From Pseudohoeflea sp964511625 (GTDB lineage Bacteria; Pseudomonadota; Alphaproteobacteria; Rhizobiales; Rhizobiaceae): DNA of 64,000 nt. The position numbers and the translations under genes are program-made. The first letter of the stretch is position 1. Every line of letters begins with the position of its first letter. Positions 53,438 through 63,425 of this stretch are shown here, one piece after another. The DNA is taken from NCBI GenBank assembly GCA_964511625.1, contig CAZEJG010000009.1, positions 69,346-133,345 on the forward strand, in the 5' to 3' direction. A model generated the notes under the pieces. It made no database searches. It saw nothing but the letters and a program-made list of their open reading frames with translations, and had not been told where the DNA came from.

Positions 53438-54334
53438 TCAGGCCGAAGTCGCCAGTGCTTCGCGGGTCCGGTAGCTGCGCGGCGAGGCGCCGAACATGCG
53501 GGCGAATTCGCGGCTGAACTGGGTCGGGCTCTCATAGCCCACTGCAAGCGCCGCGGCGGAGACCGGCGTGCCCTCCGCCGTCATCAGCCGTTGCGCCTCG
53601 ATCAACCGCAAGCGCTTCTGGTACTGGAGCGGCGTGGTGCCGCAGACTGCACGGAAATGCTGGTGGAAGGTCGATTCGCTCATGCCCACGCGCTTTGCAA
53701 GATCCGGCACGGTGAGCGGTTCGGCGAAATGGGCGCGGATGTGCATGGCCGCTTCGGAGATGCGGCCCGTATGGCTGCCGCTGTGCGCGATGCGCCGCAG
53801 GATGTCGCCATGATCGGCACTGAGCAGCCAGAAATGGATCTCGCGGATGATCCCGTCCTTCAGGAAAGGCGCCGCCGCCGGCTTGTCGAGCAGACCGAAG
53901 AGACGTTCCATTGCATCGACCAGCGCCTCCCCCGCCTCGCCCGCGGCAATCGCCGGCGAGGTCCGGTCGGCCTCGGCCACCGTCTCCATGCCGGCGGCGA
54001 TTTCCCGCACCAGCGCAGTATCGAGGAGGAGCGCCAGCGCCAGATAGGGCTTTTCGGGAGAGGCCTCGCTGACCTGGGCGAAGGTCGGCAGATCCATGCC
54101 GACAACCACCGAGCGGCCAGCGGAAAAGGTGACGGTCTCCTCGTCGAGCCAGGCCTGCTTGCTGCCCTGCAAGACAAGACAGAGGAGTGGCCGGTAGACG
54201 ACCGGAAACGGCTCGGACGGCGCCAGCTGGCGCGAGACGCTGAGCCCCTCGATCGGGGTCCGGTAAGGCGCTCCGATGACCGAATGCCGCTCGGCGTAAG
54301 CCCTTACATGCTCTTTCAAACGTTCGATCGTCAT
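53438..54334 (-). CDS. AraC-family transcriptional regulator
   Basis: The 298-residue protein has an AraC_N-type sensor domain (about residues 20-180) and a C-terminal double helix-turn-helix (about 195-290): LTVPDLAKRVGMSESTFHQHFR and AALAVGYESPTQFSREFARMFG. It is divergent from an SDR gene, separated by 164 bp, the usual arrangement of such a regulator with its target. The ligand is unknown. Its stop is 2 bp from the convergent opgC stop. Confidence 0.92.
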   Translation of the reverse strand: MTIERLKEHVRAYAERHSVIGAPYRTPIEGLSVSRQLAPSEPFPVVYRPLLCLVLQGSKQAWLDEETVTFSAGRSVVVGMDLPTFAQVSEASPEKPYLALALLLDTALVREIAAGMETVAEADRTSPAIAAGEAGEALVDAMERLFGLLDKPAAAPFLKDGIIREIHFWLLSADHGDILRRIAHSGSHTGRISEAAMHIRAHFAEPLTVPDLAKRVGMSESTFHQHFRAVCGTTPLQYQKRLRLIEAQRLMTAEGTPVSAAALAVGYESPTQFSREFARMFGASPRSYRTREALATSA

Positions 54335-54498
54335 GCTCGCCTCCGCAGGAATGCATGGTTTTCTACTCCGTCTGCCTGTCACTTTCAAAGGGAGTCGCAG
54401 TTAGCTTCGGAGATTCAGGCAAGTCTTCCGGAGAATGTGGCAGGCAATCGGCCTCATCCACCCTTATCTCTGCCGTCATCAACGAAGGAGACCCTCCC

Positions 54499-55242
54499 AT
54501 GAAGATGACAGGCAACACCATTCTCATCACCGGCGGCAACGGCGGCATCGGTCGCGGCCTCGCCGAAGCGTTCTTCGCCAAAGGCAACGACGTCATCGTG
54601 ACCGGCCGCGACAAGGCCCGGCTCGATGCAGTCGTCGCCGCCAATCCCGGCCTGCACGCTATGGAACTCGATGTGGACGACCCCGAGGCGATCAACGCCT
54701 TCGCCGCGAAAGTGACGGCCGACTTCCCGGCGCTCAACGTCGTCATCAACAATGCCGGCATCATGCGTGCAGAGGACGTGACCGACGAGACCACGGCAAC
54801 CGCAGAGGCGACCATCGCCGCCAATTTTCTCGGACCGATCAGGATGACCACCGCGCTGCTTCCGCATTTCCTGAAACAGCCCGAAGCGGCGGTGCTGACC
54901 GTCTCCTCAGGCCTCGCCTTCCTGCCGCGCTCGGCCTTCCCGACCTACTGCGCCACCAAGGCGGCGATCCACTCCTGGTCGATCTCGCTGCGCCACCAGC
55001 TGGCCCACACCCCGGTGCAGGTGATCGAGCTCGCCCCGCCCTATGTGCAGACCACACTGACGGGGGAACACCAGGCCACCGACCCCAACGCCATGCCGCT
55101 CGCGGATTACATCTCCGAGACCATGGCACTGCTGGAGAGCCAGCCGGACGCGCCGGAAATCCTCGTCGAGCGGGTCAAGTTCCTGCGCAACGCCGAACGC
55201 GAAGGTCGCTTCGACGAAAGCTTCGCGCAGCTGAACGGCTGA
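54499..55242 (+). CDS. Short-chain dehydrogenase/reductase (DltE-like)
   Basis: Classical SDR of 247 residues with cofactor loop ITGGNGGIGRGLAE, NNAGIMRAED, and catalytic Tyr/Lys in TYCATKAAIHSW. Similar proteins are called DltE-like although they have no link to D-alanylation here. GAAGGAG precedes the ATG. It is the likely target of the divergent AraC regulator. Confidence 0.92.
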   Translation: MKMTGNTILITGGNGGIGRGLAEAFFAKGNDVIVTGRDKARLDAVVAANPGLHAMELDVDDPEAINAFAAKVTADFPALNVVINNAGIMRAEDVTDETTATAEATIAANFLGPIRMTTALLPHFLKQPEAAVLTVSSGLAFLPRSAFPTYCATKAAIHSWSISLRHQLAHTPVQVIELAPPYVQTTLTGEHQATDPNAMPLADYISETMALLESQPDAPEILVERVKFLRNAEREGRFDESFAQLNG

Positions 55243-55247
55243 TCCGA

Positions 55248-55279
55248 AGGGGATGGCGGTTTCCGGGCCGCCATCCCTT
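55248..55279. terminator. Hairpin between the SDR gene and the DUF423 gene
   Basis: GGGATGGCGG (55250-55259) and CCGCCATCCC (55268-55277) pair perfectly around an 8-nt loop, in the 45-bp gap between convergent genes. Flanking AAG and CTT extend the stem. There is only a short T-run, so strength is uncertain. Confidence 0.65.
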
Positions 55280-55287
55280 CAACTTCG

Positions 55288-55641
55288 TCAGGTGCGGCGG
55301 GAGAAGAGCGCCGAAATCCCGGCGATGAGCCAGCCCGCCATCATGGTGATGCCGCCCGCGGGAGCCGCCATCGGGAACAGCCGCCCGTGCCCGAACGCGC
55401 GCAGCGCCAGATCCGCACTGAACATCGCCGCGCCGACGAACAGCAAAAGCCCGGCGAGCCGCAGCAACACGTCACGCCGTCCGGACACGCCGATCGCCAG
55501 CAGCGCCGGCGCATGGGCAAGGCAGATCAGCGCCACCGCGCCCATGATGCGCGGATCGCTTCCCGCATGCGCGCTGAGCGCAGCCGCGGCCACGCCGCAA
55601 ATCCCCAGCAGTCCCGCCCAGATCGTTTCCGCCTTGTTCAT
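55288..55641 (-). CDS. DUF423 family membrane protein (YwdK-like)
   Basis: The 117-residue protein has four transmembrane helices and the DUF423 features: an N-terminal helix followed by ALSAHAG, an HAPALLAIG motif in helix 2-3, and FSADLALRAFG with PMAAPAGGITMMAGW near the end. Function is unknown across the family. The ATG at 55641 begins the conserved region; the frame is open upstream. Confidence 0.88.
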   Translation of the reverse strand: MNKAETIWAGLLGICGVAAAALSAHAGSDPRIMGAVALICLAHAPALLAIGVSGRRDVLLRLAGLLLFVGAAMFSADLALRAFGHGRLFPMAAPAGGITMMAGWLIAGISALFSRRT

Positions 55642-55834
55642 CGCCAAACCCTCGTTGCCGTTTCCATGCCGTCCGGCATAAACCCCGCCGCGTGCCGGCG
55701 ACACAGGAAAGATTGCCGCACTTGTCCACCCTCGATTGGCCGGGCACGATTGCCTCGCCCTATCCGGACGCTTAAACCTTGGGCTCATTCATCCCGATTC
55801 CCACTGCGAACGCCCTGCCGGCAGACGAGTTGCC

Positions 55835-57631
<1,797 letters not shown>

Positions 57632-57786
57632 CCGGGCGAACCCTGCTCTGGTGCGGCGCCCGGCACAAGACAAGTAGCCTCCTACGAAAAAAGCCCTGAC
57701 AATTTATTGTTTACCAGTGGGTTTTACAGTGTGGCGTATCGAGATTCCGAAAGCGTATCCGCGCCACGCGAGGAACAAGAATATTC

Positions 57787-59040
57787 ATGCCTCGACCCAC
57801 CGAGACGAATGAGGATGCGTTGCCTCCAGGCGCGATGTGGAATGCGTTCCGCTTCGCGGGCTACGATGTCGCCTCTCCGGCCCGGGTCGACGAGGCCCTG
57901 CGTGAGCTGTTCCATGTTCGTCCGCATCTGACGACTGCGCTCGGAATGGGTCTGGCGGCCCTCAGCGCGGCATTTTCCGGCTCGCCAGCGGCGGCGATGC
58001 TTGCCACCGCCACCGGGCTCACCGGCCTCTTAGTGCGCGCGTTTCTCGACTGGCGGCTCAAGCGTTGCGGCGCACGATCTCACCAGGAACTGATCCGGCT
58101 CTTCGTTCTGGGGTCGAGCATATCTGCGCTCACCTGGGGCCTGACCGCCGCCATCCTGTTTTATCACGGTACCCCGGCCACGCAGATGCTGGTCATGGGC
58201 GTGAGCTGCGCCTTCGTCCAGGGCGCGGCAGGCCGTGGCTACATGATGCCGGGCACCGCGCTGATCAACATCGCCAGCCTGATCGGGATGGTATGCATGG
58301 CCGGCGCGGCAAGCGGCCATGTGCTTCTGATCCCGGCCGGGCTGTTCTACGCCATGTTCCTGTATGGCTTTATCAAGCAGATGATCGCCAACAGGCTACG
58401 CCAGTTGCAGGCTGAACGAACCGCAGACCGGCTGTTCTCGGAAATCGTCGAAAAGAACGAACTCCTGCGCATCGCCAACGAGACGCTGGCGGCGAAGGCC
58501 TATGAGGACCCGCTGACCGGCCTCGCCAACCGGCGGAAATTCGATCGCGCCTTCTCCGAGAGCCTGACCGCCGCCCATGACGAACAGTCGGCAATCTCCC
58601 TGATGATGATCGACGTCGATCACTTCAAGGCTTTCAACGACACCTATGGACACCAGGCCGGCGACGCCTGCCTGCAGATCCTGTCGAACGCCATCACCCG
58701 GACGGTGTCGCATACCGACAGCATCGTCGCGCGCTACGGCGGCGAGGAATTCGTCGCCATTCTACCCGGCGTGGACCGCGCGGCCGCCCAGGTCATCGCC
58801 GAACAGATCCGGCTTGCGGTCCGCTTCACCGATCTCGACGGCCTGCCAAACTCCCCACCGAACCAGACCGTCAGCATCGGCATCTCCACCTGCGAACCCG
58901 GCGCCACAACAAGTCGCGACGCCATGCTCGCAGCCGCCGACGCGGCCCTCTACGAAGCCAAGAGACAGGGCCGCAACCGGGTCTGCGCGGATTCAGGAGA
59001 TGTGTTCGGTGTGGATGGCAAGATCGCCGTTCAATCCTAG
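57787..59040 (+). CDS. Membrane diguanylate cyclase (GGDEF domain)
   Basis: The 417-residue protein has a cytoplasmic N-terminus, about five to six membrane helices (about residues 48-200), a short coiled coil, and a GGDEF domain (about 240-410) beginning YEDPLTGLANRRKFDRAF with active site YGGEEFVAI. It should make cyclic-di-GMP from two GTP. The position of the autoinhibitory RxxD site is not conserved. The membrane part is not a named sensor domain that I recognise. It is monocistronic. Confidence 0.92.
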   Translation: MPRPTETNEDALPPGAMWNAFRFAGYDVASPARVDEALRELFHVRPHLTTALGMGLAALSAAFSGSPAAAMLATATGLTGLLVRAFLDWRLKRCGARSHQELIRLFVLGSSISALTWGLTAAILFYHGTPATQMLVMGVSCAFVQGAAGRGYMMPGTALINIASLIGMVCMAGAASGHVLLIPAGLFYAMFLYGFIKQMIANRLRQLQAERTADRLFSEIVEKNELLRIANETLAAKAYEDPLTGLANRRKFDRAFSESLTAAHDEQSAISLMMIDVDHFKAFNDTYGHQAGDACLQILSNAITRTVSHTDSIVARYGGEEFVAILPGVDRAAAQVIAEQIRLAVRFTDLDGLPNSPPNQTVSIGISTCEPGATTSRDAMLAAADAALYEAKRQGRNRVCADSGDVFGVDGKIAVQS

Positions 59041-59096
59041 TTTATCCGATGCCGGATGGCGAAGAGGCAGGCCAACCGTCTTATTGACGGGAAGAA

Positions 59097-59173
59097 TGGT
59101 GGGCCCGGAGGGACTCGAACCCCCAACCAAGCGGTTATGAGCCGCCGGCTCTGACCAATTGAGCTACAGGCCC
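59097..59173 (-). tRNA. tRNA-Ile2 (anticodon CAU, read as k2C-AU)
   Basis: On the minus strand GGGCCTGTAGCTCAATTGG begins the acceptor and D arms, GCGGCTCATAACCGC is the anticodon arm with CAU, GGTTCGAGTC is the T-arm, and CCGGGCCCACCA ends it with an encoded CCA. A CAU tRNA with this GGGCC acceptor and GACTCATAATCGC-like anticodon arm matches minor isoleucine tRNA, whose C34 is changed to lysidine by TilS, rather than elongator or initiator tRNA-Met. Automatic tools may call it tRNA-Met. Confidence 0.93.
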
Positions 59174-59384
59174 GGAGAACGGCCAAAAGCCGTCCGGGAA
59201 GTCGCGGGAGGAGAGGAAGACGCGCCGGTTTTCGCCGGTATCAACCGGCGACCGTTCCCCCTGCGAAGGCCGACTGCGGATGTAGACGAAAAGCGCCGGC
59301 CGGACAAGCGCGCCACGCCCCATTCCGCCCACAATCAAAAGCCATGACTGATATACAGTCTTACCGGCACCAAGGAGGTTCTTC

Positions 59385-60149
59385 ATGCCGTCATTCCGTA
59401 TCGCCCGCACACCTCTGCTGCTCGCCCTGGCGCTGTCGACGGCCAGCCTCACCCCGCTGGCGGCCCCGGGTCTCGTCGCGCCTGCCATGGCGGCCGAAGA
59501 CAGCGCGAAGACCGCGACCATCTCGGTCTCCGCCGAGGGAACGGCGACCGCCGTGCCCGACATGGCAGTGATCAATCTCGTGGTGCTGCGCGAAGCGGAA
59601 ACGGCGCGCGAGGCGCTCGACGCCAATACCGCGGCGATGACCGAGGTCTTGAACGCGCTGAAGGAAGACGGCATCGCCGACCGCGACCTGCAGACGTCGG
59701 ATTTCTCGATCCAGCCGCGCTGGGTCTATCCGCAGAACAACGACGGCTCCCAGACGCCGAAGATCGTCGGCTACCAGGTCTCCAACGGGCTGACGGTGCG
59801 CATCCGGGATCTCAAGCGGCTCGGCGACATTCTCGATGCTTCGGTCACCCTCGGGGTCAACCAGGGAGGCCAGATTGCCTTTACCAACGACAAGCCGGAC
59901 GAGACCATTTCGCAAGCCCGCAAGGACGCGGTGACCAAGGCCAGGAAGAAGGCCGAGGAAATGGCCGAGGCCGCGGGCGTCAAGCTCGGCCGCATCGTCT
60001 CGATGTCGGAACAGTCCTATTCCAATCCGCCGATGCCGATGGCGCGCGACATGATGAAGATGGCGGCCGAGTCGGCCCCGGTGCCCGTTGCAGCCGGCGA
60101 GAACCAGTACAGCGTATCGGTTTCGATGATCTTCGAACTCGAGCAGTAG
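59385..60149 (+). CDS. SIMPL domain-containing periplasmic protein
   Basis: A signal peptide (about residues 1-36, ending AMA) precedes a 215-residue SIMPL domain. Motifs are ISVSAEGTATAVPDMA, LQTSDFSIQPRWVY and the C-terminal MIFELEQ strand. Relatives include the Brucella BP26 antigen, which forms channel-like oligomers, and E. coli YggE, linked to oxidative stress. AAGGAGG lies 8 nt before the ATG. The terminator just downstream isolates it. Confidence 0.92.
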   Translation: MPSFRIARTPLLLALALSTASLTPLAAPGLVAPAMAAEDSAKTATISVSAEGTATAVPDMAVINLVVLREAETAREALDANTAAMTEVLNALKEDGIADRDLQTSDFSIQPRWVYPQNNDGSQTPKIVGYQVSNGLTVRIRDLKRLGDILDASVTLGVNQGGQIAFTNDKPDETISQARKDAVTKARKKAEEMAEAAGVKLGRIVSMSEQSYSNPPMPMARDMMKMAAESAPVPVAAGENQYSVSVSMIFELEQ

Positions 60150-60172
60150 AGCCTTTCACGCACCACGCATGC

Positions 60173-60209
60173 GAAAAGCCCCGGCGTCGATAAGACGCCG
60201 GGGCTTTTC
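60173..60209. terminator. Bidirectional terminator between the SIMPL gene and secreted-protein gene A
   Basis: GAAAAGCCCCGGCGTC (60173-60188) pairs perfectly with GACGCCGGGGCTTTTC (60194-60209) around GATAA, giving a 16-bp stem with A- and T-runs at its base. It can end transcription from both sides. Confidence 0.9.
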
Positions 60210-60244
60210 TTCGTCTGGAACCTGCCCAGCGCTCGACAGCGCAA

Positions 60245-60607
60245 TCAGCGGGCAGCGACCAGCGAGCAGCGATGGTTGTTGGCAAAGATGGCGCCGGACG
60301 GGCGACCATGCTTGAAGCCGCGGACCTTGACCGTGCGGCGGTCGACATCGACGACGCGGGCCTGGCGGATACCCATGAAGCGGGCCTTGGCGAGAGCCTG
60401 GCCGGGGGCGCAGACGCCGCCGCGACGATCCCGGCCCCAGCCGCCACGGTGGTCGTCATGACGGTTGTGATGCCCGCGGAAATCCTGACCGCCACCGACG
60501 ACGATGGAAAAATCGACATTGGCAGCCGAGGCGCTGGGCGTGGCGACGGCGAGGCCGGCAACGGCGAGCGATGCGGCGAGAAGGGTGGTCTTGAGGAAGG
60601 TCTTCAT
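60245..60607 (-). CDS. Small secreted His/Arg-rich protein, paralogue A
   Basis: The 120-residue product has a signal peptide (MKTFLKTTLLAASLAVAGLA, cleavage near ASAA) and a mature part of about 92 residues: a Gly/His/Asp-rich segment (GGGQDFRGHHNRHDDHRGG) and a conserved C-terminal block with CAPGQALAKARFMGIRQARV, VDVDRRTVKVRGFKHG and IFANNHRCSLVAAR. Two cysteines probably form a disulfide in the periplasm. It is one of three tandem paralogues. I do not recognise a named family; the His-rich part could bind metal. Confidence 0.75.
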   Translation of the reverse strand: MKTFLKTTLLAASLAVAGLAVATPSASAANVDFSIVVGGGQDFRGHHNRHDDHRGGWGRDRRGGVCAPGQALAKARFMGIRQARVVDVDRRTVKVRGFKHGRPSGAIFANNHRCSLVAAR

Positions 60608-60703
60608 CGGGTTTTCTCCTTGGGTTCGACACTAACTTCCGGTCTGGCATCCGGTTCCCGACCGGCTCTCCGATCGATTGATCAGACCCTAGCGCCCGGC
60701 GTC

Positions 60704-60740
60704 TGAACCCTGTCCGAAGAGCCCGTTCATCCTTGGTTCA
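60704..60740 (-). promoter_or_regulatory. Shared regulatory motif upstream of paralogue A
   Basis: In the direction of transcription the site reads TGAAC-N6-TGAAC-N16-GTTCA, with TTCGG inside the long spacer and TCAATCGATCGG nearer the gene. The two direct TGAAC copies are 11 bp apart, the spacing of OmpR/PhoB-type sites. The same layout with identical spacing precedes paralogues B and C. The gene-proximal end is 97 bp before the start codon. Confidence 0.7.
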
Positions 60741-60782
60741 CTGAAAGAAAAACGACGTCGCGATCCATCGGTCCATGTCGAC

Positions 60783-60819
60783 AAAAAGGGTGACCCCGGA
60801 GCGGGGAAGCTCCGGGGTC
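60783..60819 (-). terminator. Intrinsic terminator of paralogue B
   Basis: GACCCCGGAGC (60792-60802) and GCTCCGGGGTC (60809-60819) form an 11-bp perfect stem; on the minus strand the hairpin runs into ACCCTTTTTG. The stem sequence is nearly the same as that of the paralogue C terminator. Confidence 0.88.
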
Positions 60820-60874
60820 GACGCGACCCCGTACGAACGACAGGGGGCCACGGGGGCTCTTTTGCGGCCGTCGA

Positions 60875-61291
60875 TTAGCGGACGGCAACGACCGGACAGT
60901 AGCGATCGTTGGCGAAAATGGCGCCCGAGGAATAGCCATGCCTGAAACCGCGAACCTTGACGGTGCGGCGATCGACATCGACGATGCGGGCATGGCGGAT
61001 GCCCATGTGGCGCGCCTTTTCCAGCGCCAGACCGGGAGCGCAGATATCGCCCCGGCGATCATGGCGACGCTCGTGACCCCAGCCGCCGCGCCGGTCGCCG
61101 CGACGGTCGCCGCGCCAGTCGTGGCGGCCGCGATAGTCATCGCGCCAGTCCTGATTGCGGTAGAAATCCTGCCCGCCGCCGATCGTGATCGAGAAGTCGA
61201 CATCGCCCGCAGAGGCGCTGGGAACGGAGGCGGCAAGCCCGGCAACGGCGAGCGAAGCAGCGAGAAGCGTGGTCTTGAGGAAGGTTTTCAT
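60875..61291 (-). CDS. Small secreted His/Arg-rich protein, paralogue B
   Basis: The 138-residue product has a signal peptide identical to paralogue A over its first 20 residues, then DVDFSITIGGGQDF, a long Arg/Asp/Gly/Trp-rich repeat-like stretch with several RGD or RRGD units (about residues 45-82), and the conserved C-terminal block CAPGLALEKARHMGIRHARI ... FANDRYCPVVAVR. The extended charged stretch is longer than in A. Two cysteines are kept. It has its own promoter motif and terminator. Confidence 0.75.
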   Translation of the reverse strand: MKTFLKTTLLAASLAVAGLAASVPSASAGDVDFSITIGGGQDFYRNQDWRDDYRGRHDWRGDRRGDRRGGWGHERRHDRRGDICAPGLALEKARHMGIRHARIVDVDRRTVKVRGFRHGYSSGAIFANDRYCPVVAVR

Positions 61292-61386
61292 CGGTCTTGT
61301 CCTTGATGATCGTAGGGTCGGTTCACTTGGCTTTGTTTCCCGACCGGCTCTTCCGATCGATTGATGTGGGCCTAGCGCGGTCCGGC

Positions 61387-61423
61387 TGAACGGTGCCCGA
61401 AGGGTCCGTTCATCAGCCGTTCA
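61387..61423 (-). promoter_or_regulatory. Shared regulatory motif upstream of paralogue B
   Basis: TGAAC-N6-TGAAC-N16-GTTCA in the transcription direction, with the same base-for-base spacing as at paralogues A and C, CTTCGG in the spacer and TCAATCGATCGG nearer the gene. The gene-proximal end lies 96 bp before the start codon. Confidence 0.7.
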
Positions 61424-61466
61424 GCCTGATCCGGCCGTTCACGCACCGCGCTTCAAACGCGCCGGA

Positions 61467-61502
61467 AAAAAAGCGACCCCGGAGCGGGCAGACTCCGGGG
61501 TC
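61467..61502 (-). terminator. Intrinsic terminator of paralogue C
   Basis: GACCCCGGAG (61475-61484) and CTCCGGGGTC (61493-61502) form a perfect 10-bp stem with an 8-nt loop; on the minus strand GCTTTTTTTCC follows. Confidence 0.9.
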
Positions 61503-61550
61503 ATCGGGACCTCGCGCGCATGATGCGAGGCCTCGAAGCGGGATCGGGTG

Positions 61551-61931
61551 TTACCGGACGGCAATCACCGGGCAGCGCCAGGTATTGGCGAAGACGGCGC
61601 GGACGCGATGGCCGTGCTTGCGGCCGACGACGCGGACCACGCGGTGGTTGGCGTCGACGATCCGCGCATGGCGGATACCCATGTGACGCGCCTTGCGTAC
61701 GGCCTGATGCGGCGCGCAGAAGCCACGGCGATGGCCGCGATCCCAGCGGTCGTGTCCGCGGCGGTGGCCGCGATGACCGTCGTGCCCGTATCCGCCACCA
61801 CCAATGGTGATGGAGAAACCGCTGGAGGCGGCGGATGCGCTCGAGGCCGTGACTGCCGTCGTGGCAAGGCCGGCGGCTGCGAGCGTGATGGCGATGAGAG
61901 CGGTGCGTGCAGTTTTGGCGATCGTGTTCAT
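61551..61931 (-). CDS. Small secreted His/Arg-rich protein, paralogue C
   Basis: The 126-residue product has a different, Ala/Thr-rich signal peptide (about residues 1-35), then GFSITIGGGGYGHDGHRGHR, very rich in His and Gly, and the same conserved C-terminal block: CAPHQAVRKARHMGIRHARI, VDANHRVVRVVGRKHG and FANTWRCPVIAVR. It is the most diverged of the three. Two cysteines are conserved. Metal or nucleic-acid/polysaccharide binding is possible but not shown. Confidence 0.75.
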   Translation of the reverse strand: MNTIAKTARTALIAITLAAAGLATTAVTASSASAASSGFSITIGGGGYGHDGHRGHRRGHDRWDRGHRRGFCAPHQAVRKARHMGIRHARIVDANHRVVRVVGRKHGHRVRAVFANTWRCPVIAVR

Positions 61932-62039
61932 GATGTCTCTCCTTCCATGGGGCGTCTTGCCCCGGCCATGCCCCGGTCACGACCGGCAGCGGCTGGAGGT
62001 CCGTGCCGATCGATTGAGCCGAAGATAGGCGAGAGCGTC

Positions 62040-62076
62040 TGAACCCGACCCGAAAGCAGCGTTCATCTGGGGTTCA
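62040..62076 (-). promoter_or_regulatory. Shared regulatory motif upstream of paralogue C
   Basis: TGAAC-N6-TGAAC-N16-GTTCA with the same spacing as at A and B and TCAATCGATCGG nearer the gene. It lies in the short gap between paralogue C and the end of the DUF930 gene, 109 bp before the start codon. Confidence 0.7.
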
Positions 62077-62103
62077 GGTAAATCGGGAGGGGAATTCGCC
62101 CCC

Positions 62104-63267
62104 TCAGAACGCCGGGAAGCCCCTCGCCTGCCATTGGCTGCGCGGGATCGGGTCGCCGACCTGGATCGCGAAGGAGACGACGCGGCGGACGTCAGCATCG
62201 ACCTCGCAGCGGAAGGCGAGGTCGTACCATTGGCCTTGGGCGCGGAAGGCGCCGTCGCGCACTTCGATGACCGTACCCTCGCCCAGACGATAGGCAGGCA
62301 GCAGTTCCGGCCAGTAGGCCGGCGTGGCGTTGCGCAGTTGCTCGCGCAGTTCCGTGGCGCACAGATCGGCGCCTCGATCGCCACGGGGTATGTTGGCGAT
62401 CGCCTTGGTGGCCGTGGGCGAACCGGTCTCCTGGGTGGAAAACAGCTTCTTTGCTTCCGGCAGTGTCGCTTCCGGCATCACCGAGACGCGTGGGCCATCA
62501 TCGGGGCGGGCAGAGGGGGTGGGCACGTCGGCGGTCAGCTCGTTGAAGGGGCTTGTCACTTCCGGCGCATCCTCGACCAGACCGCCATCCGCTGCGGAGT
62601 TCCCGTCGAGTTGTTCGCGGGGGCCGGTGTCCTGCTCGCCGAACTCGAAGACCGGTGAGAGCGTCTTGACCTGGCTCTGCCCCTCCCCTTCGCCGGTCGA
62701 AGAATCGGGCTGCGGCGCGGGCTCTTCCTGCGCCTCTTCCTCCACCGCCGGCTCCTCCGGCTGCGGCTGCTCCTGTTCGGCCTGCCCGGGCTCAGGCTGG
62801 GGCTCCTCGACCGCGGGCTTTTCGGGTTCGGGTTGCTGCACGTCCGGGGTCTCGGTTTCGGGGGTCTCAGGCTCCGGCGCCTTCGGCTCCTCGGCTTCCG
62901 GCGCTTGCTCGGCGGGCGGGTCGGGCGCCTTCTCTTCCTCAGCCGTCTGCGATTCCTCGGTCGCCTGCTCTTCTTCCGTAGCAGCTTGCTCCGGCTCCTC
63001 AAGTGTCACGTCCGGGGCAGCCTGTTCTTCGGCGGCGGCCTGATCTTCCTGGGGCGCTTCGTCCTGAGGCGGATCGACGATATCGACGTTGACCACCGGC
63101 TCATCCGGCGTCGTGTGGTGCGGGACCGGCAGGGTGAGGAGCAGGAAGGCGCCGACGACGAGATGCGCGCCGATGGACGCCGGCAGCCCCCAGCGCATCA
63201 TCAGCCCGCCCCGCTCCGGGCCGGCGGCGGGTCGTTCGTCCGTCCTGTCGGTAGTCATCTCATCCAT
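62104..63267 (-). CDS. DUF930 domain-containing, TonB-like single-pass membrane protein
   Basis: The 387-residue protein has a short cytoplasmic N-terminus, one membrane helix (about residues 26-46, SIGAHLVVGAFLLLTLPV), a long Glu/Pro/Gln-rich region (about 50-190) like the periplasm-spanning arms of TonB or TolA, and a C-terminal DUF930 domain (about 300-387) with CATELREQLRNATPAYWPELL and WYDLAFRCEVDADVRRVVSF. Two cysteines in the domain may pair. DUF930 function is unknown. The ATG at 63267 was chosen; a second ATG is at 63258. Confidence 0.85.
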   Translation of the reverse strand: MDEMTTDRTDERPAAGPERGGLMMRWGLPASIGAHLVVGAFLLLTLPVPHHTTPDEPVVNVDIVDPPQDEAPQEDQAAAEEQAAPDVTLEEPEQAATEEEQATEESQTAEEEKAPDPPAEQAPEAEEPKAPEPETPETETPDVQQPEPEKPAVEEPQPEPGQAEQEQPQPEEPAVEEEAQEEPAPQPDSSTGEGEGQSQVKTLSPVFEFGEQDTGPREQLDGNSAADGGLVEDAPEVTSPFNELTADVPTPSARPDDGPRVSVMPEATLPEAKKLFSTQETGSPTATKAIANIPRGDRGADLCATELREQLRNATPAYWPELLPAYRLGEGTVIEVRDGAFRAQGQWYDLAFRCEVDADVRRVVSFAIQVGDPIPRSQWQARGFPAF

Positions 63268-63342
63268 GGCCGATCTCTTATCCTCACCATCAGCTGGTGC
63301 GAAATCAACTTGTCGCAAGTCGGGCACGGCAGAGTTTCCGGA

Positions 63343-63380
63343 AGAGAAAACGAAAAACCCGGGCATTTCTGCCCGGGCTT
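63343..63380 (-). terminator. Intrinsic terminator of rpoD
   Basis: CCCGGGCA (63358-63365) and TGCCCGGG (63370-63377) pair perfectly around TTTC; on the minus strand the hairpin is followed by TTTTTCGTTTTC. It lies 46 bp after the rpoD stop. Confidence 0.88.
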
Positions 63381-63425
63381 CTATCCATACACCTTTCCGG
63401 GCGCGGCGCGCCGGGGAAAGAAAGC

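Noticed and set aside
59097..59173. tRNA gene as an integration site
   Set aside because: No integrase, no repeated 3' tRNA fragment and no composition shift were seen on either side.
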